This document shows positions 33,732-44,151 of a stretch of 64,000 bases of DNA, piece after piece. How positions within the stretch are numbered: position 1 is the stretch's first letter; each line of letters begins with the position of its first letter. Both the position numbers and the translations under genes were made by a program. The DNA comes from Echinarachnius parma. Lineage: Eukaryota; Echinodermata; Echinoidea; Clypeasteroida; Echinarachniidae. The stretch spans positions 62,001 through 126,000 of the forward strand of contig JBAMJV010008213.1 of assembly GCA_037951105.1 (NCBI GenBank), read 5' to 3'. The notes below the pieces were generated by a model, which worked only from the letters and a program-made list of their open reading frames with translations, searched no databases and had not been told where the DNA came from.

Positions 33732-34940
33732 ACGACTAACATATTAAAGGTTTGTATTTTTATTTATATTGTATCAACCTGTCACAGATAAAAGGGTAAA
33801 TTTTAAGGTTAAATAGAGGATACGAAAATCAAAAATGTTCAACACATTAACACAATCATATCATAAAATAACTTATTATAAATGTTTGCGTCTCGGTAAA
33901 TTTTACATCATTGGAAAGGGTAGAGTCTCGTTTTTTATGAGAAACGATTAACATATTCATTAACCTTTTAGAACAGTCAGGAGCTAGCAAAATATCACAT
34001 TAGATCACAAAATGACTGCGATTTCCGAAATTCCAGCTCTGTGATTGGCTCATTCAACTACTGACCACTGTTGCTGAGGTAACTGGCCCATAGCAACAGT
34101 CATTCGCACCTGACATTGCCTAGCCCACTTCCTGGGCTGACTTCGTACACATGCACCGATGCGGCACGCACGACTACGAGCGACTGTAGATTGGACGCAC
34201 ACACAATATATGCACACACTATTACACGCGTGCTTCTTGTACATGCTATAATAAGTCAGCCCAGTAAAATCTGCCAACGCATTAAAAAAAAAAAATTAAA
34301 AGTTCTCTGGAGAATTCCAGGGAACTCAGCTGATTGGTCCGATCCTTGCTGCCGAATAAATAACATTCATGATCTTTGTTATATCACGTGTTGTTGATGT
34401 TTACACCATAGTACACAGCTGATCGAGGGGTATAGATGTTGTTGTTGTTGTTTAGTTTGGTGGCAATCAGTCAAATCTGACGATTGTTGTCAATTGCTTT
34501 TCTATTGATTTCATCTTCACATATTTTAAAAATATTATACAATTTTATATATCATCAACAAATTATTTTTATGGCACCGCTAAAAATATTGCGATATTTC
34601 ATTTTTTTTCTTTTCTCCTACCTTATTATGAATATTACTTTTATATACAAAAATATAACAATTTTCCTTATTTCAATAACAAAGCCCACCTCTCTCTTAC
34701 AACACGTAATTATAATATTATAATAATAAAGCGAAATCAAACAAAACAAATATATTCATAAATAAACACTCTTTTAAAGCTACTAATGAATTATCGCAAT
34801 ATGCATTTTTTGTTTCCTTCTTCTTAATAAAATAATTCTTAAACAAATTAGTGCAAACATTTAGTGGGCTTATTTTGTGCTTGTTAGTGCAAATACATAA
34901 TACATGGTATATCTTTGTCTTCTGAGATAATCATAATACA
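33732..34940. other. Intergenic, no recognised gene
   Basis: Around 34,030-34,400 the base composition is higher in G+C and contains GATTGGCTC and GATTGGTCC (CCAAT-box-like on either strand), but no exon or TATA arrangement can be assigned. A (TTG)n run lies at about 34,437-34,452. The rest is AT-rich. Confidence 0.4.
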
Positions 34941-34949
34941 ATACAAAAT

Positions 34950-35345
34950 ACACAAAACTCACTCCTACTACATGTATGTCTGGTGCCTGCTCTCACATTG
35001 GGACTCCCGCCACTGATGTGTAGCTTGGCAACAAAAAAAAGGGAAATGATACCAACAAAAATAGTGTGTTTCTATCTATCTTGATCTATACACAGAAGCA
35101 CCACTGCACCCGCAGCTTGTGCCTCTATCATACAGGCCTATTTAATTATATATTTTATTGACTTATGCATTTAATTTTCTTAATAATAAACAAAAAAAAA
35201 CATAATAATAATACTAATACCAATATAAACAGTGTGTTTACAATACAAAATACAATACAAAATAAACAAAACTCTCTCCTACTATGTCTGGTGCCTGCTC
35301 TCACATCGGGACTCCCGCCACTGATGTGTAGCTTGGCATCAACAT
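34950..35345. repeat. Two direct copies of an ~80-bp unit, 310 bp apart
   Basis: TGTCTGGTGCCTGCTCTCAC, GGGACTCCCGCCACTGATGT and AGCTTGGCA occur at about 34,976-35,030 and 35,286-35,338, each preceded by AAAACTC(A/T)CTCCTACTA. A related CTCACTCCTACTA lies at 40,916, next to the LINE 3' end on the other side of the large element. Confidence 0.8.
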
Positions 35346-35479
35346 ATATACATACTAGACAATATTGTATGATATTAACTAAATTATAAATAAACAAGAG
35401 ACCAAAAAAACATGTAGCGGCACAACAATCAAAGTGATACAATAATCACGCCTACTCATACAAAACTCAACACTGTATC

Positions 35480-36814
35480 TACCCAGGGGGCAAACACTCA
35501 TTTTTTTCGGATATCAGCTTTTGCCTGTTGTAAAAGGTCGGTGGCCAGAAATGGCTTCTAGGACCTTCTAGGAACACAATCTAGGTGGACAACCTCGCGG
35601 ACAAGCTGCTCGAAGCCCACAGAATGAGTTTTAAGAAAATCACCCCTACTGTAGCTATATGGTGGGTTTAGGCCTTAGGGGTCATGAAGTCCCGATCTCA
35701 CATTTTTCATGATTACACCACGATGCTTGATGATATCTGCTTGTAAATTCATGGACGTCTTCCTTAGATTCCTGCGCATCATATGATACAAAATTTGAGC
35801 ATATTGCATATTTGGTTGTTGTGAAAAATGTTGTTAAAGCGTGATGCGTCACACACGGAAGTGACATTTTTAATGGAGCGTTTATGTATAAAAAGCAAAT
35901 ATAGCACCAATAATTAAAAACAATGATATATTTTGATCAGTACAAACTAAATGTGCATCAAAATAACTTTAGATGTATGTTTACCATGAAATCAACTGGT
36001 TAAAAAAAATAAACAATAAAGAATATAAGCAATAAAAACAAAGAAATACATAAGAATTTGAATCTGTTCATGTAATTATTTCTTTAGATCTCTTCAAAAT
36101 TACATTCACTGATACAAAAATGCATCAAAACATAATAAATTAACTTTGTTAGTGTTACATGAATCAGACACAATAAGAGTTGTGGAGTAGGGAGGGTGGG
36201 GGGGGGGGGGGGGGGGGGGAGAGGGGGGGGGGGCATGACCAAGCCTTATTGTCAGTGGACTCCACAACAGTATTAAAATGATTACCATGTTAGTATTATG
36301 ATGGATTTAGTGTGGTCAGGAGACTAAATAAATAGTCTCTATTTTGTAGTTGTCTTAAATATTTTTGAGCTCAGATTACAGGATACTATTACAGCCGTGG
36401 ATTGTTGTGAAATGTTTACCCAACAATGCTTTCTGTGACCTACGATAACAACCAGGTTGGACTATTTAACTGCTGAAGTATGAAGTGAAAATTGAAAAGT
36501 GCCCTTTCTATACATGTATACTAACCCTACTTTCTGAGATACGCATACATATTTTGAATGAGAGAACCAGTTATAAAACAAAAGTCCATTATTGAAGATA
36601 ATAATATCTACCAAGCCAAACGAACAAATACATGCAAAACATACAATGTAAATTGTAGTTTAGGCAAAATATGGTATTATCGCTTTCTGTGAATGATCTT
36701 TTCAATTTCTGACTCGCCAACTGATATCACAGATTTCCGCGAATTTTCTATTCATTTCTTAAGTCACCAGCTGCTATCATTGGCATCTGCGAATGTTCTA
36801 TTCATTTTCTGTGA
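35480..36814 (+). repeat. Left inverted arm of the 5.4-kb element
   Basis: It pairs with about 39,540-40,863 reversed. It contains a poly-G segment at about 36,196-36,232, where the right arm has poly-C (40,147-40,170). The arms differ by scattered substitutions and small indels, so they are old or evolving apart. Confidence 0.85.
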
Positions 36815-37705
36815 TGGCCCCAGTGCTACAATCATATCATGGATAAGTAGGTATGCATGATGGGCTGTCCTCACCCACATCTCTGAGAGATCCGTGAGAT
36901 CTGTTGCACCATGGTATATGCACATGTTTATGATGTCAGTTTCATTGGCATGTATGACAACTCTGACGACTCCATCATTCTTGAGACTGTAGAGTGTGTG
37001 GAGTATGACCCGTGTATCAGCCTCCTGTTGTGTAGATTCAAGGGCTGGAACTTCCACAACAGATCCTCCTGTGAGGAGCACACTTTTTGTTTCTTCTTTG
37101 AATCCGCCACCAAGGTACAGATGAGTTTGGCCAAGACAAGGTTCACGCTGTTCATTCTCACACCACCTTTCACACAGGAAGCTCAGAAGGTTCGCCTTGT
37201 TCGCTGATACAGAGAAAAAATCCTGTGGATCAGGAGCTGTGTATTGCCCACTGGCTTCATATACCTTGGCTGATTTGGATCGGGTATACCTCTGTTCCTG
37301 CTCAGCAGACTTCAGGCTGGCTCCACTGTATCTGTCGCAACAAAAGTGTATGATCTCTGTTCCAACAGGAACATCTTTCAGCCACAGATTTGTGTACCGT
37401 TCAGCGATTGCTTCAAATGTTTCCCCTTTGTGAAATGACCAGCGCCGTATGGCGCACATTGCATCAACAACAACTGCTGTTTTGTTGTCATCCTGAGGCA
37501 AATAGGAAACACATGTCACTTTGGTTTCCTCTTTTAAGACCTTCACCAGGCTAGCCTTGGTACCACTTCTCATACTGCCGTCTTCCTTGAACAAAGATGG
37601 AGGACTATTACTGCACTCATGCTTCCCTATAAAATCAACAATGTCGAGTTGTCCACCACTAGCAATAATATGTGTCATGCGCAGTCTGAATGGCAGAGAT
37701 ACCAC
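36764..37705 (-). pseudogene. TE-borne PIN/FEN1-like protein, central part (313 codons, copy 1)
   Basis: The open frame reads, in order: SNSPPSLFKEDGSMRSG, KTAVVVDAMCAIRRW (~residue 76-90), VGTEIIHFCCDRYSGASLKS, KANLLSFLCERWCEN, ALESTQQEADTRVILHTLYS (~225-245), VRVVIHANETDIINM, then LSEMWV and IHDMIVALG. The acidic motifs VVVDA, EAD and ETD line up as expected for a PIN/FEN1-like nuclease core; that assignment is inference from motif spacing. The usual DTDV appears here as ETDI. The family normally continues to a GCDTTS box after the IHD..LG block, but here the frame ends at 36,764. Those following residues instead lie on the opposite strand (37,680 onward). There is no convincing N-terminal start. 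Confidence 0.65.
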
Positions 37706-37870
37706 TAGTTACCCATGCTTCACCGGCAAGAAAGCATGGCTCAAGAGCAGCATGAAACGAAACACACCTGCAGTGGTAGACTATGGTGACAACCAAGCAA
37801 ATGCCATAACAGGCGACCTCATCACCAAGGCACGAGAACTGACCATAGACCCAGCTAGCCACCTGAAGTC
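37680..37870 (+). pseudogene. Opposite-strand continuation of the TE protein (GRDTTS box), copy 1
   Basis: The + strand encodes LNGRDTTSYPCFTGKKAWLK, then AVVDYGDNQANAIT and LITKARELTI. L(T/S)GCDTTS followed by G.GK is the conserved block that in this TE protein family follows the EADTR/DTD part on the same strand. Here it is on the opposite strand, abutting the first codons of the minus frame, so a segment has been inverted. GCD is changed to GRD. Confidence 0.55.
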
Positions 37871-37990
37871 GGGCCGATGTCGGAAGTTGGTTGCCGGATG
37901 TCGGCATATCGCCGTTGGCTCGAGGTTAAAATGTCCGCCAGCCCAACATCGTCACGACGTCATTTTTGTGATATATTGGCATAACGTCAT

Positions 37991-38046
37991 TTTCCGACAA
38001 TGGCCCAACATCATGTCATGAGATGATGTTGGGCCATTGTCGGAAA
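37991..38046. repeat. 56-bp palindrome at the duplication junction
   Basis: TTTCCGACAATGGCCCAACA and TGTTGGGCCATTGTCGGAAA face each other around CATGTCATG. A related inverted pair (TCGGCATATCGCCGTTGGCT against AGCCAACGGCGATATGCCGA) brackets the end of copy 2 (38,943-38,962 and 39,101-39,120). Confidence 0.88.
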
Positions 38047-38747
38047 TTGACCCGTGTATCAGCCTCCTGTTGTGTAGATTCAAGGGCTGGAATTTCCACC
38101 ACAGATCCTCCTGTGAGGAGCACACTTTTAGTTTCTTCTTTGAGTCCGCCACCAAGGTACAGATGAGTTTGGCCAAGAGAAGGTTCACGCTGTTCATTCT
38201 CACACCACCTTTCACACAGGAAGCTCAGAAGGTTCGCCTTGTTCGCTGATACAGAGAAAAAATCCTGTGGATCAGGAGCTGTGTATTGCCCACTGACTTC
38301 ATATACCTTGGCTGATTTGGATCGGGTATACCTCTGTTCCTGCTCAGCAGACTTCAGGCTGGCTCCACTGTATCTGTCGCAACAAAAGTGTATGATCTCG
38401 GTTCCAACAGGAACATCTTTCAGCCACAGATTTTTGTACCGTTCAGCGATTGCTTCAAATGTTTCCCCTTTCTGAAATGACCAGCGCCGTATGGCGCACA
38501 TTGCATCAACAACAACTGCTGTTTTGTTGTCATCCTGAGGCAAATCGGAAACACATGTCACTTTGATTTCCTCTTTTAAGACCTTCACCAGGCTAGCCTT
38601 GGTACCACTTCTCATACTGCCGTCTTCCTTGAACAAAGATGGAGGACTATTACTCCACTCATGCTTCCCTATAAAATCAACAATGTCGAGTTGTCCACCA
38701 CTAGCAATAATCTGTGTCATGCGCAGTCTGAATGGCAGAGATACCAC
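38016..38747 (-). pseudogene. TE-borne PIN/FEN1-like protein, truncated copy 2
   Basis: Same protein as 36,764-37,705, with scattered substitutions (for example SDLPQDD for SYLPQDD and EIPALES for EVPALES). It is open through STQQEADTRV and then runs into non-homologous sequence at the duplication border (38,049). The ETD motif and everything after it are missing. Confidence 0.65.
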
Positions 38748-39066
38748 TAGTTACCCATGCTTCACCGGCAAGAAAGCATGGCTCAAGAGCAGCATGAAAC
38801 GAAACACACCTGCATTGGTAGACTATGGTGACAACCAAGCAAATGCCATAACAGGCGACCTCATCACCAAGGCACGAGAACTGACCATAGACCCAGCTAG
38901 CCACCTGAAGTCGGGCCGATGTCGGAAGTTGGTTGCCGGATGTCGGCATATCGCCGTTGGCTCGAGGTTAAAATGTCCGCCAGCCCAACATCGTCACGAC
39001 GTCATTTTTGTGATATATTGGCATAACGTCATTTTCCGACAATGGCCCAACATCATGTCATGAGAT
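38049..39066. repeat. 1,042-bp tandem duplication, copy 2
   Basis: It matches copy 1 up to CATCATGTCATGAGATG and then diverges. The beginning of the match cuts the coding frame just after the EADTR motif. Confidence 0.92.
38722..38912 (+). pseudogene. Opposite-strand continuation of the TE protein (GRDTTS box), copy 2
   Basis: Second copy of 37,680-37,870 at offset 1,042, with one visible residue change (TPALVDYG for TPAVVDYG). Same orientation conflict with the neighbouring minus-strand frame. Confidence 0.55.
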
Positions 39067-39220
39067 GTTGAGATGATGGGCTGGCGGACATTTTAACCTC
39101 GAGCCAACGGCGATATGCCGACATCCGGCAACCAACTTCCGACATCGGCCCGACGTCAGGTGGCTAGCTGGGGATGTAGAAACCAAGTGCAGAAGGGTGC
39201 AGTGCACTGCTATACTGGAA

Positions 39221-39650
39221 AGCAGTGATAGCAGCAGTGACTCAGAACATGAATATAACATTCGCGGAAAGCAGATATCAGTGATAGCAGCTGGTGACTT
39301 AGGAAATGAATAGAATAGAACATTCGCACATGTCAGTGATAGCAGCTGGTGACTAAGAAAATGAATAGAATAGAACATTCGCAGATGTCAGTGATAGCAG
39401 CTGGTGACTTAGAAAATGAATAGAACATTCGCAGATGTCAGTGATAGCAGCTGGTGACTTAGAAAATGAATATAACATTCGCGGATATCAGTGATAGCAG
39501 CTGGTGACTTAGAAAATGAATAGAACATTCGCAGATGTCAGTGATAGCAGCTGGTGACTTAGAAAATGAATATAACATTCGCGGATATCAGTGATAGCAG
39601 CTGGTGACTAAGAAATGAATAGAAAATTCGCGGAAATCTGTGATATCAGT
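39221..39650. repeat. Subterminal tandem array of ~50-bp units
   Basis: About seven units of GTGATAGCAGCTGGTGACTT, AGAAAATGAATAGAACATTC, GCAGATGTCA, with 5-bp TAGAA insertions and TATAACATTCGCGGATATCA variants. The left arm has only one to two units (36,740-36,815), so the array expanded on one side. Confidence 0.88.
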
Positions 39651-40863
39651 TGGCGAGTCAGAAATTGAAAAGATCATTCACTGAAAGCGATAATACCATG
39701 TTTTGCCGAAACTACAATTTACATTGTATGTTTTGCATGTATTTGTTCGTTTGGCTTGGTAGATATTATTATCTGCAATAATGGACTTATGTTTTATAAC
39801 TGGTTCTCTCATTCAAAATATGTATGCGTATCTCAGAAAGTAGGGTTAGTATACATGTACAGAAAGGGCACTTTTCAATTTTCACTTCATACTTTCAGCA
39901 GTTAAATTGTCCAACCTGGTTGTTATCGTATAGGTCACAGAAAGCATTGTTGGGTAAACATTTCACAACAATCCACGGCTGTAATAGTATCCTGTAATCT
40001 GAGCTCAAAGATATTAAAGACAACTACAAAATACAAATAGAGACTATTTATTTAGTCTCCTGACCACACTAAATCCATCATAATACTAAAATGGTAATCA
40101 TTTTAATACTGTTGTGGAGTCCACTGACAATAAGGCTTGGTCATGCCCCCCCCCCCCCCCCCCCCCCACCACCCTCTCTACTCCACAACTCTTATTGTGT
40201 CTGAATCATGGAACACTTACAAAGTTAATTTATTATGTTTTGATGCACATTTCTATCAGTGAATGTAATTTTGAAGAGATCTAAAGAAATAATTACATGA
40301 ACAGATTCAAATTCTTATGTATTTCTTTGTTTTTATTGCTTATGTTCTTTATTGTTTAGTGTTTTTAACCAGTTGATTTCATGGTAAACATATATCTAAA
40401 GTTATTTTGATGCACATTTAGTTTGTACTGATCAAAATATGTCATTGTTTTTAATTATTGGTACTATATTTGCTTTTTATACATAAACGCTCCATTAAAA
40501 ATGTCACTTCCGTGTGTGACGCATCACGCTTTAACAACATTTTTCACAACAACCAAATATGCAATATGCTCAAATTTGGTATCATATGATGCGCAGGAAT
40601 CTAAGGAAGACGTCCATGAATTTACAAGCAGATATCATGAAGCATCGTGGTGTAATCATGAAAAATATGAGATCGGTACTTCATGACCCCTAAGGCCTAA
40701 ACCCACCATATAGCTTTCTTAAAACTCATTATGTGGGCTTCGAGCAGCTTGTCCGCGAAGTTGTCCACCTAGGTTGTGATCCTAGAAGGTCCTAGAAGCC
40801 ATTTATGGTGGCCAACCTTTTACAACAGGCAAAAGCTGACAAACCCCCTTTGCCCCCTGGGTA

Positions 40864-40928
40864 ATCATTAGTTTAATTAAATTATAGCGACAAGTCCATC
40901 AAACCTTTACAATACTCACTCCTACTAT
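40864..40928. other. Spacer between the 5.4-kb element and the LINE 3' end
   Basis: The CTCACTCCTACTA word here also precedes the ~80-bp units at 34,961 and 35,271. The 5.4-kb element may therefore have landed in sequence linked to this LINE or its flank. Confidence 0.45.
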
Positions 40929-41213
40929 TTATGATCTTTTTAATAATTCCTTTATATCTTCTCCTTCATTTATACCCGTTTCAATTATGAGCATGGCTCT
41001 TTCTATCATATATTGTGGGCATACTACTAAAAAGTGATGTACAGTTTCCATTACCTGACATCTCTCACAAAAACCATTCTCATGAAAGCCCAGTCTATAC
41101 GAGTCATAATTCAAACCTATTACTCCTAATCGTAAACGTCTTATTATTTTCTCTTCCTTCCTAGGAAGGGAAGTTCTAAATTTAGTGGGAAGACGAGGTA
41201 ATACATGTTTCAA
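40929..41213 (-). pseudogene. LINE C-terminal Cys/His module
   Basis: It is in frame with the RNase H after one stop. It contains LPTKFRTSLPRKEEKIIRRLR, then CERCQVMETVHHFLVVCPQY, the C-x2-C...H-x4-C pattern found after RNase H in many LINEs. Confidence 0.78.
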
Positions 41214-41222
41214 TAATGCATG

Positions 41223-41882
41223 TTATGTTGACCATTTCTCCTGCCACACTTTGAGCATATTATTACTCAATTCATGTTTTGCTTCTTCCAAAGTTTTCTT
41301 ACTAAATATCTTTATAGGGCCATTAATACCAGATTTTGCGCACTTACCTGCCATCTCATTTCCTTGGATGCCGCAGTGGGCAGGAATCCATTCAAAAGCA
41401 ATATTACAATTATTATACTTTAAGTGGGTTAGAAGCATAAAAATTTCTTTAACCATATTATCATCTTTTGTATTGCGTATTGCTAAGAGACCACTCAAAG
41501 AATCACTCAATATTACAACACCAACATGCAAGTTATCTAATTGGTCCACCCATGTTAGAGCTAATATAATTGCGGCTAATTCTGCTTTGAACGATGATGA
41601 AGAGTATGAGAGGCGTTTACTTTCTTTATATGAGAAGGCTGGAACCCAAAAGGCTGCTGATGAAGTGACCTGTCCAGGGACGTGCGAACCGTCTGTGAAT
41701 ATATGGAGTTCAGAATGCCATTTAGTTTGTATTACTTCTTTACTACATTGTAACATATAGTGTGGATTATCATTTCTATTTATATATTGTTTTAATTCTA
41801 ATGAAATGTTTGGGACGGCAAGTGTCCATGGTGGTACATGGTGAACAGAAAGGGATTCCATGTCCTCTATCTTTATTTCCAA
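41223..41882 (-). pseudogene. LINE RNase H domain
   Basis: LHIFTDGSHVPGQVTSSAAF (first Asp), SSFKAELAAIILAL (Glu), VILSDSLSGLLAI (Asp) and FEWIPAHCGIQGNEMAGKCA (His and the final acidic region) are the full set of RNase H1-type motifs. It is in the same frame as the RT and separated from it by a stop. Confidence 0.88.
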
Positions 41883-41993
41883 AGTTCTATATCCAAAAGG
41901 TTTATTACAGGCCTTCGCTTGTAAGTACTCAAACTGCCAACAGGGTTGAATATGTAGTAATAAAGGGTGAAACTTTATTCTACTTATTGAACA

Positions 41994-43193
41994 TTAAAAT
42001 TTATCTACTAACATTTGCCTTCTCAAATCAAGTGGTGCTTCTCCTGTTTCTGCTTGAAGTGCGTCTAAAGGCGTGAGGGGGAGGACTCCCATACAAATCC
42101 TCAACGATTGATATTGAATAGTATTCAATCCTTTCTTAACACTCTCGGAGGCGCTATCGTATGCCTCACACCCATAGTCCAATAATGATCCAATATATGC
42201 ACGGTATACCATCAACAAAGACTTTGAGGAACTGCCCCATTTTGTCCCTGAAAGACATCTCAATATATTTATTATATTTTTGCATCTCTTTATAACATTT
42301 TCTACATGAGCATGCCATGTAAGTTTACTATCAAATAATATACCAAGAAATGTATGATTCAATTTAAATACTAAATCTACCCCATTCACCTGAATAACAG
42401 GGAACTTAGGGCTAACATTCTTAGTAAAGAGTAGTGGGGTAGTTTTCAACAAGGAAAGGGATAAACCCCAATTTTTAAACCACACATTAAGATAATTTAA
42501 ATACTCTTGAACTTTTGTTGCCATAAACTTAACGTTGTTGCCTGCAATCCAAATTACAATATCGTCAGCATACATCAAAATCCCCACATGTGGGTTCACA
42601 GGTATATCTGACATCATAATATTAAATAAAAGGGGGCTTAGGATACTTCCCTGTGGAAGTCCCTTACGTAACTTCTTTGTTTCTGAACATTGATTATTTA
42701 TACGAACTTGATACGACCGGTCTGTAAGGTAATTGTGCAAAAACACTAACATTCTACCATTTATTCCTCTTTCCTCTAGCTTACAAAGAAGGCCCTTAAT
42801 GTTAAGCGTATCGTACGCCTTTTCCAAGTCCAGAAAGACTGTCATAACTTGACTTTTATTATTGATATTCTTTTGAATTATGTTTTCTAGAAACACAACA
42901 TTATCCATAGCACTTCTTCCTTTTCTAAAGCCCAATTGAAAAGGAGGTAGAATCTCATGTTTTTCTACAAACCAATTCAATCTTTCTTTTACCATTCTTT
43001 CCATAATCTTAATAAAACATGGTAATAATGATATAGGTCTATAAGAATTCACATTGTGAGGATCTTTATCAACTTTCAAGATTGTATTAAAAAGCGCATG
43101 TTCACAGGCCTTTGGAACAACTCCTGATTTCCAAATTATATTAAACAACTTTAACAACATGTCTTTCCCTACAGGAGGGAGATTATTATACAC
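41994..43193 (-). pseudogene. LINE reverse transcriptase
   Basis: 399 open codons. Motifs in order: NSYRPISLLPCFIKIMERMV, FQLGFRKGRSAMDNV, VFLDLEKAYDTL (motif A), KGLPQGSILSPLLFNI (motif B) and VGILMYADDIVIW (motif C, YADD). The thumb region YRAYIGSLLDYGCEAYDSA and LRICMGVLPLTPLDAL follow. The catalytic residues are intact, but the frame is closed by a stop at 41,994 within what should be continuous protein. Confidence 0.9.
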
Positions 43194-43209
43194 TTCATAG
43201 GGAACCTTA

Positions 43210-43623
43210 TCATGACCAGGTGTGGATTTTTTTATTAATATCTAAAGATTTCTCTAATTCTTCTATACTAAAAGGTTCATTTATAACCATATCCAAAGCT
43301 TCATCTTTCATAGTATCTATATCAAACACAATGGCATCACCTCCGTTACCATTATCCATTTGAGCCCCATTTTCATAATTAAACTTCGAGAGTGCATCAG
43401 CCTTTTCTTTGTCCTCAAAGAGTTCTTTCTCATTCATTTTCAAAGTGGGAAACTTTTTATTGTTCACACTTTGACGATTCATTCGTTTTATACATTTCCA
43501 AATCAAAGTTTCATTAGTGTAACGATTTACTTTTGAACAAAACTGTTTCCAATAAGTTTGTTTGGCTAAACGAATGGTTTTTTGGGCTTCTGCTTTTGCA
43601 GTCTGAAAATTTAAAAGATTCAT
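43210..43623 (-). pseudogene. LINE segment between endonuclease and RT
   Basis: FQTAKAEAQKTIRLAKQTYW, ETLIWKCIKRMN and a Lys/Glu-rich stretch match the connector typical of LINE ORF2. It is in the same frame as the endonuclease and is followed by the A-run frameshift that separates it from the RT frame. Confidence 0.7.
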
Positions 43624-43674
43624 TACTGATATGCATCTCGAGAGTTTATTTTTTGCTTTATTTCTTTCTTTTAT

Positions 43675-44151
43675 TCACCAAGGGATACGATCATGTTTAT
43701 GATCTTTCTTGCGTGGTGGAGATATTTCTTTAAGAACTTTCAATATACCCTTCATAAAATTATCATAAAATATTTGAACATCATCAACGACTACTACATC
43801 TTTGAATGTGTTCTCACATTTTAATCTAAATTTCTCCCAATCAATATTTTTAACAAAAAACCTTTCCTCTTCATCTTTATTTTCTTGAGGAGTTTTCACA
43901 CCAGTTTTCAAACTAATAATCAATTCTATTAAATAATGATCACTTCCTAAGAGTTCTACCACTTTCCAATTGCCCTTGCCTGCAAGAGAGGGAGAAATAA
44001 TTGTCAAGTCTAAGTGAGATAATTTTCCCGAATGAGTATCTACTATTGTATGCGAGCCATCATTCATGATGATGATCAAAACAAATATTGGGCGTCTCCT
44101 GATAGGAGAAACAGGCACCATACATGAACCCATACACATGGGACTACACAC
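43675..44151 (-). pseudogene. LINE endonuclease (EEP) C-terminal part
   Basis: It contains IVDTHSGKLSHLDLTIISPS and LLGSDHYLIELIISL, the S/T-x-LDLT and SDH motifs of APE-type LINE endonucleases. The N-terminal catalytic Asn/Glu motifs are missing. The frame ends at a TGA just after DRIPW, where most relatives have another Trp. The same frame continues beyond the stop. Confidence 0.78.

Larger units (their letters stand above)
37007..38048. repeat. 1,042-bp tandem duplication, copy 1
   Basis: It starts GACCCGTGTATCAGCCTCCT and repeats with offset 1,042 at 38,049. The two copies differ at a few per cent of positions. It carries the N-terminal coding part (minus) and the GRDTTS fragment (plus). 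Confidence 0.92.
35480..40863. mobile_element. 5.4-kb DNA element with ~1.3-kb inverted arms and a PIN/FEN1-like coding relic
   Basis: The outer ends TACCCAGGGGGCAAA (35,480) and TTTGCCCCCTGGGTA (to 40,863) are inverted. The arms match for about 1.3 kb: ATGTCACTTCCGTGTGTGAC, CGCGAATTTTCTATTCATTT, AAGGCTTGGTCATGCCCCCC and many more words. Between them lie minus-strand coding relics of a TE protein, a 1,042-bp tandem duplication, + strand relics, a palindrome and 50-bp repeats. The protein family is known to me only as a repetitive, TE-associated invertebrate family with EADTR...DTD...GCDTTS motifs. The DNA transposon superfamily is unassigned. It must be inactive, since no uninterrupted full protein is present. 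Confidence 0.75.
40929..44151 (-). mobile_element. Decayed RNaseH-bearing LINE (EN-RT-RNH-CCHC order)
   Basis: Reading down the minus strand: endonuclease C-terminus, linker, reverse transcriptase with YADD, RNase H and a Cys/His C-terminus. This order is typical of the I-like superfamily of LINEs. The 5' part (ORF1 and the start of the endonuclease) is missing. There are in-frame stops near 43,676, 41,994 and 41,223 and a single-base frameshift in an A run near 43,208, so it is dead. Confidence 0.85.

Noticed and set aside
34030-34400. GC-richer block considered as a promoter or first exon
   Set aside because: CCAAT-like words alone do not define a promoter; no TATA, exon or downstream gene is visible.
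39221-39650. CRISPR-like array of ~50-bp repeats
   Set aside because: Units are contiguous without spacers and lie in a eukaryotic transposon arm; they are subterminal repeats.
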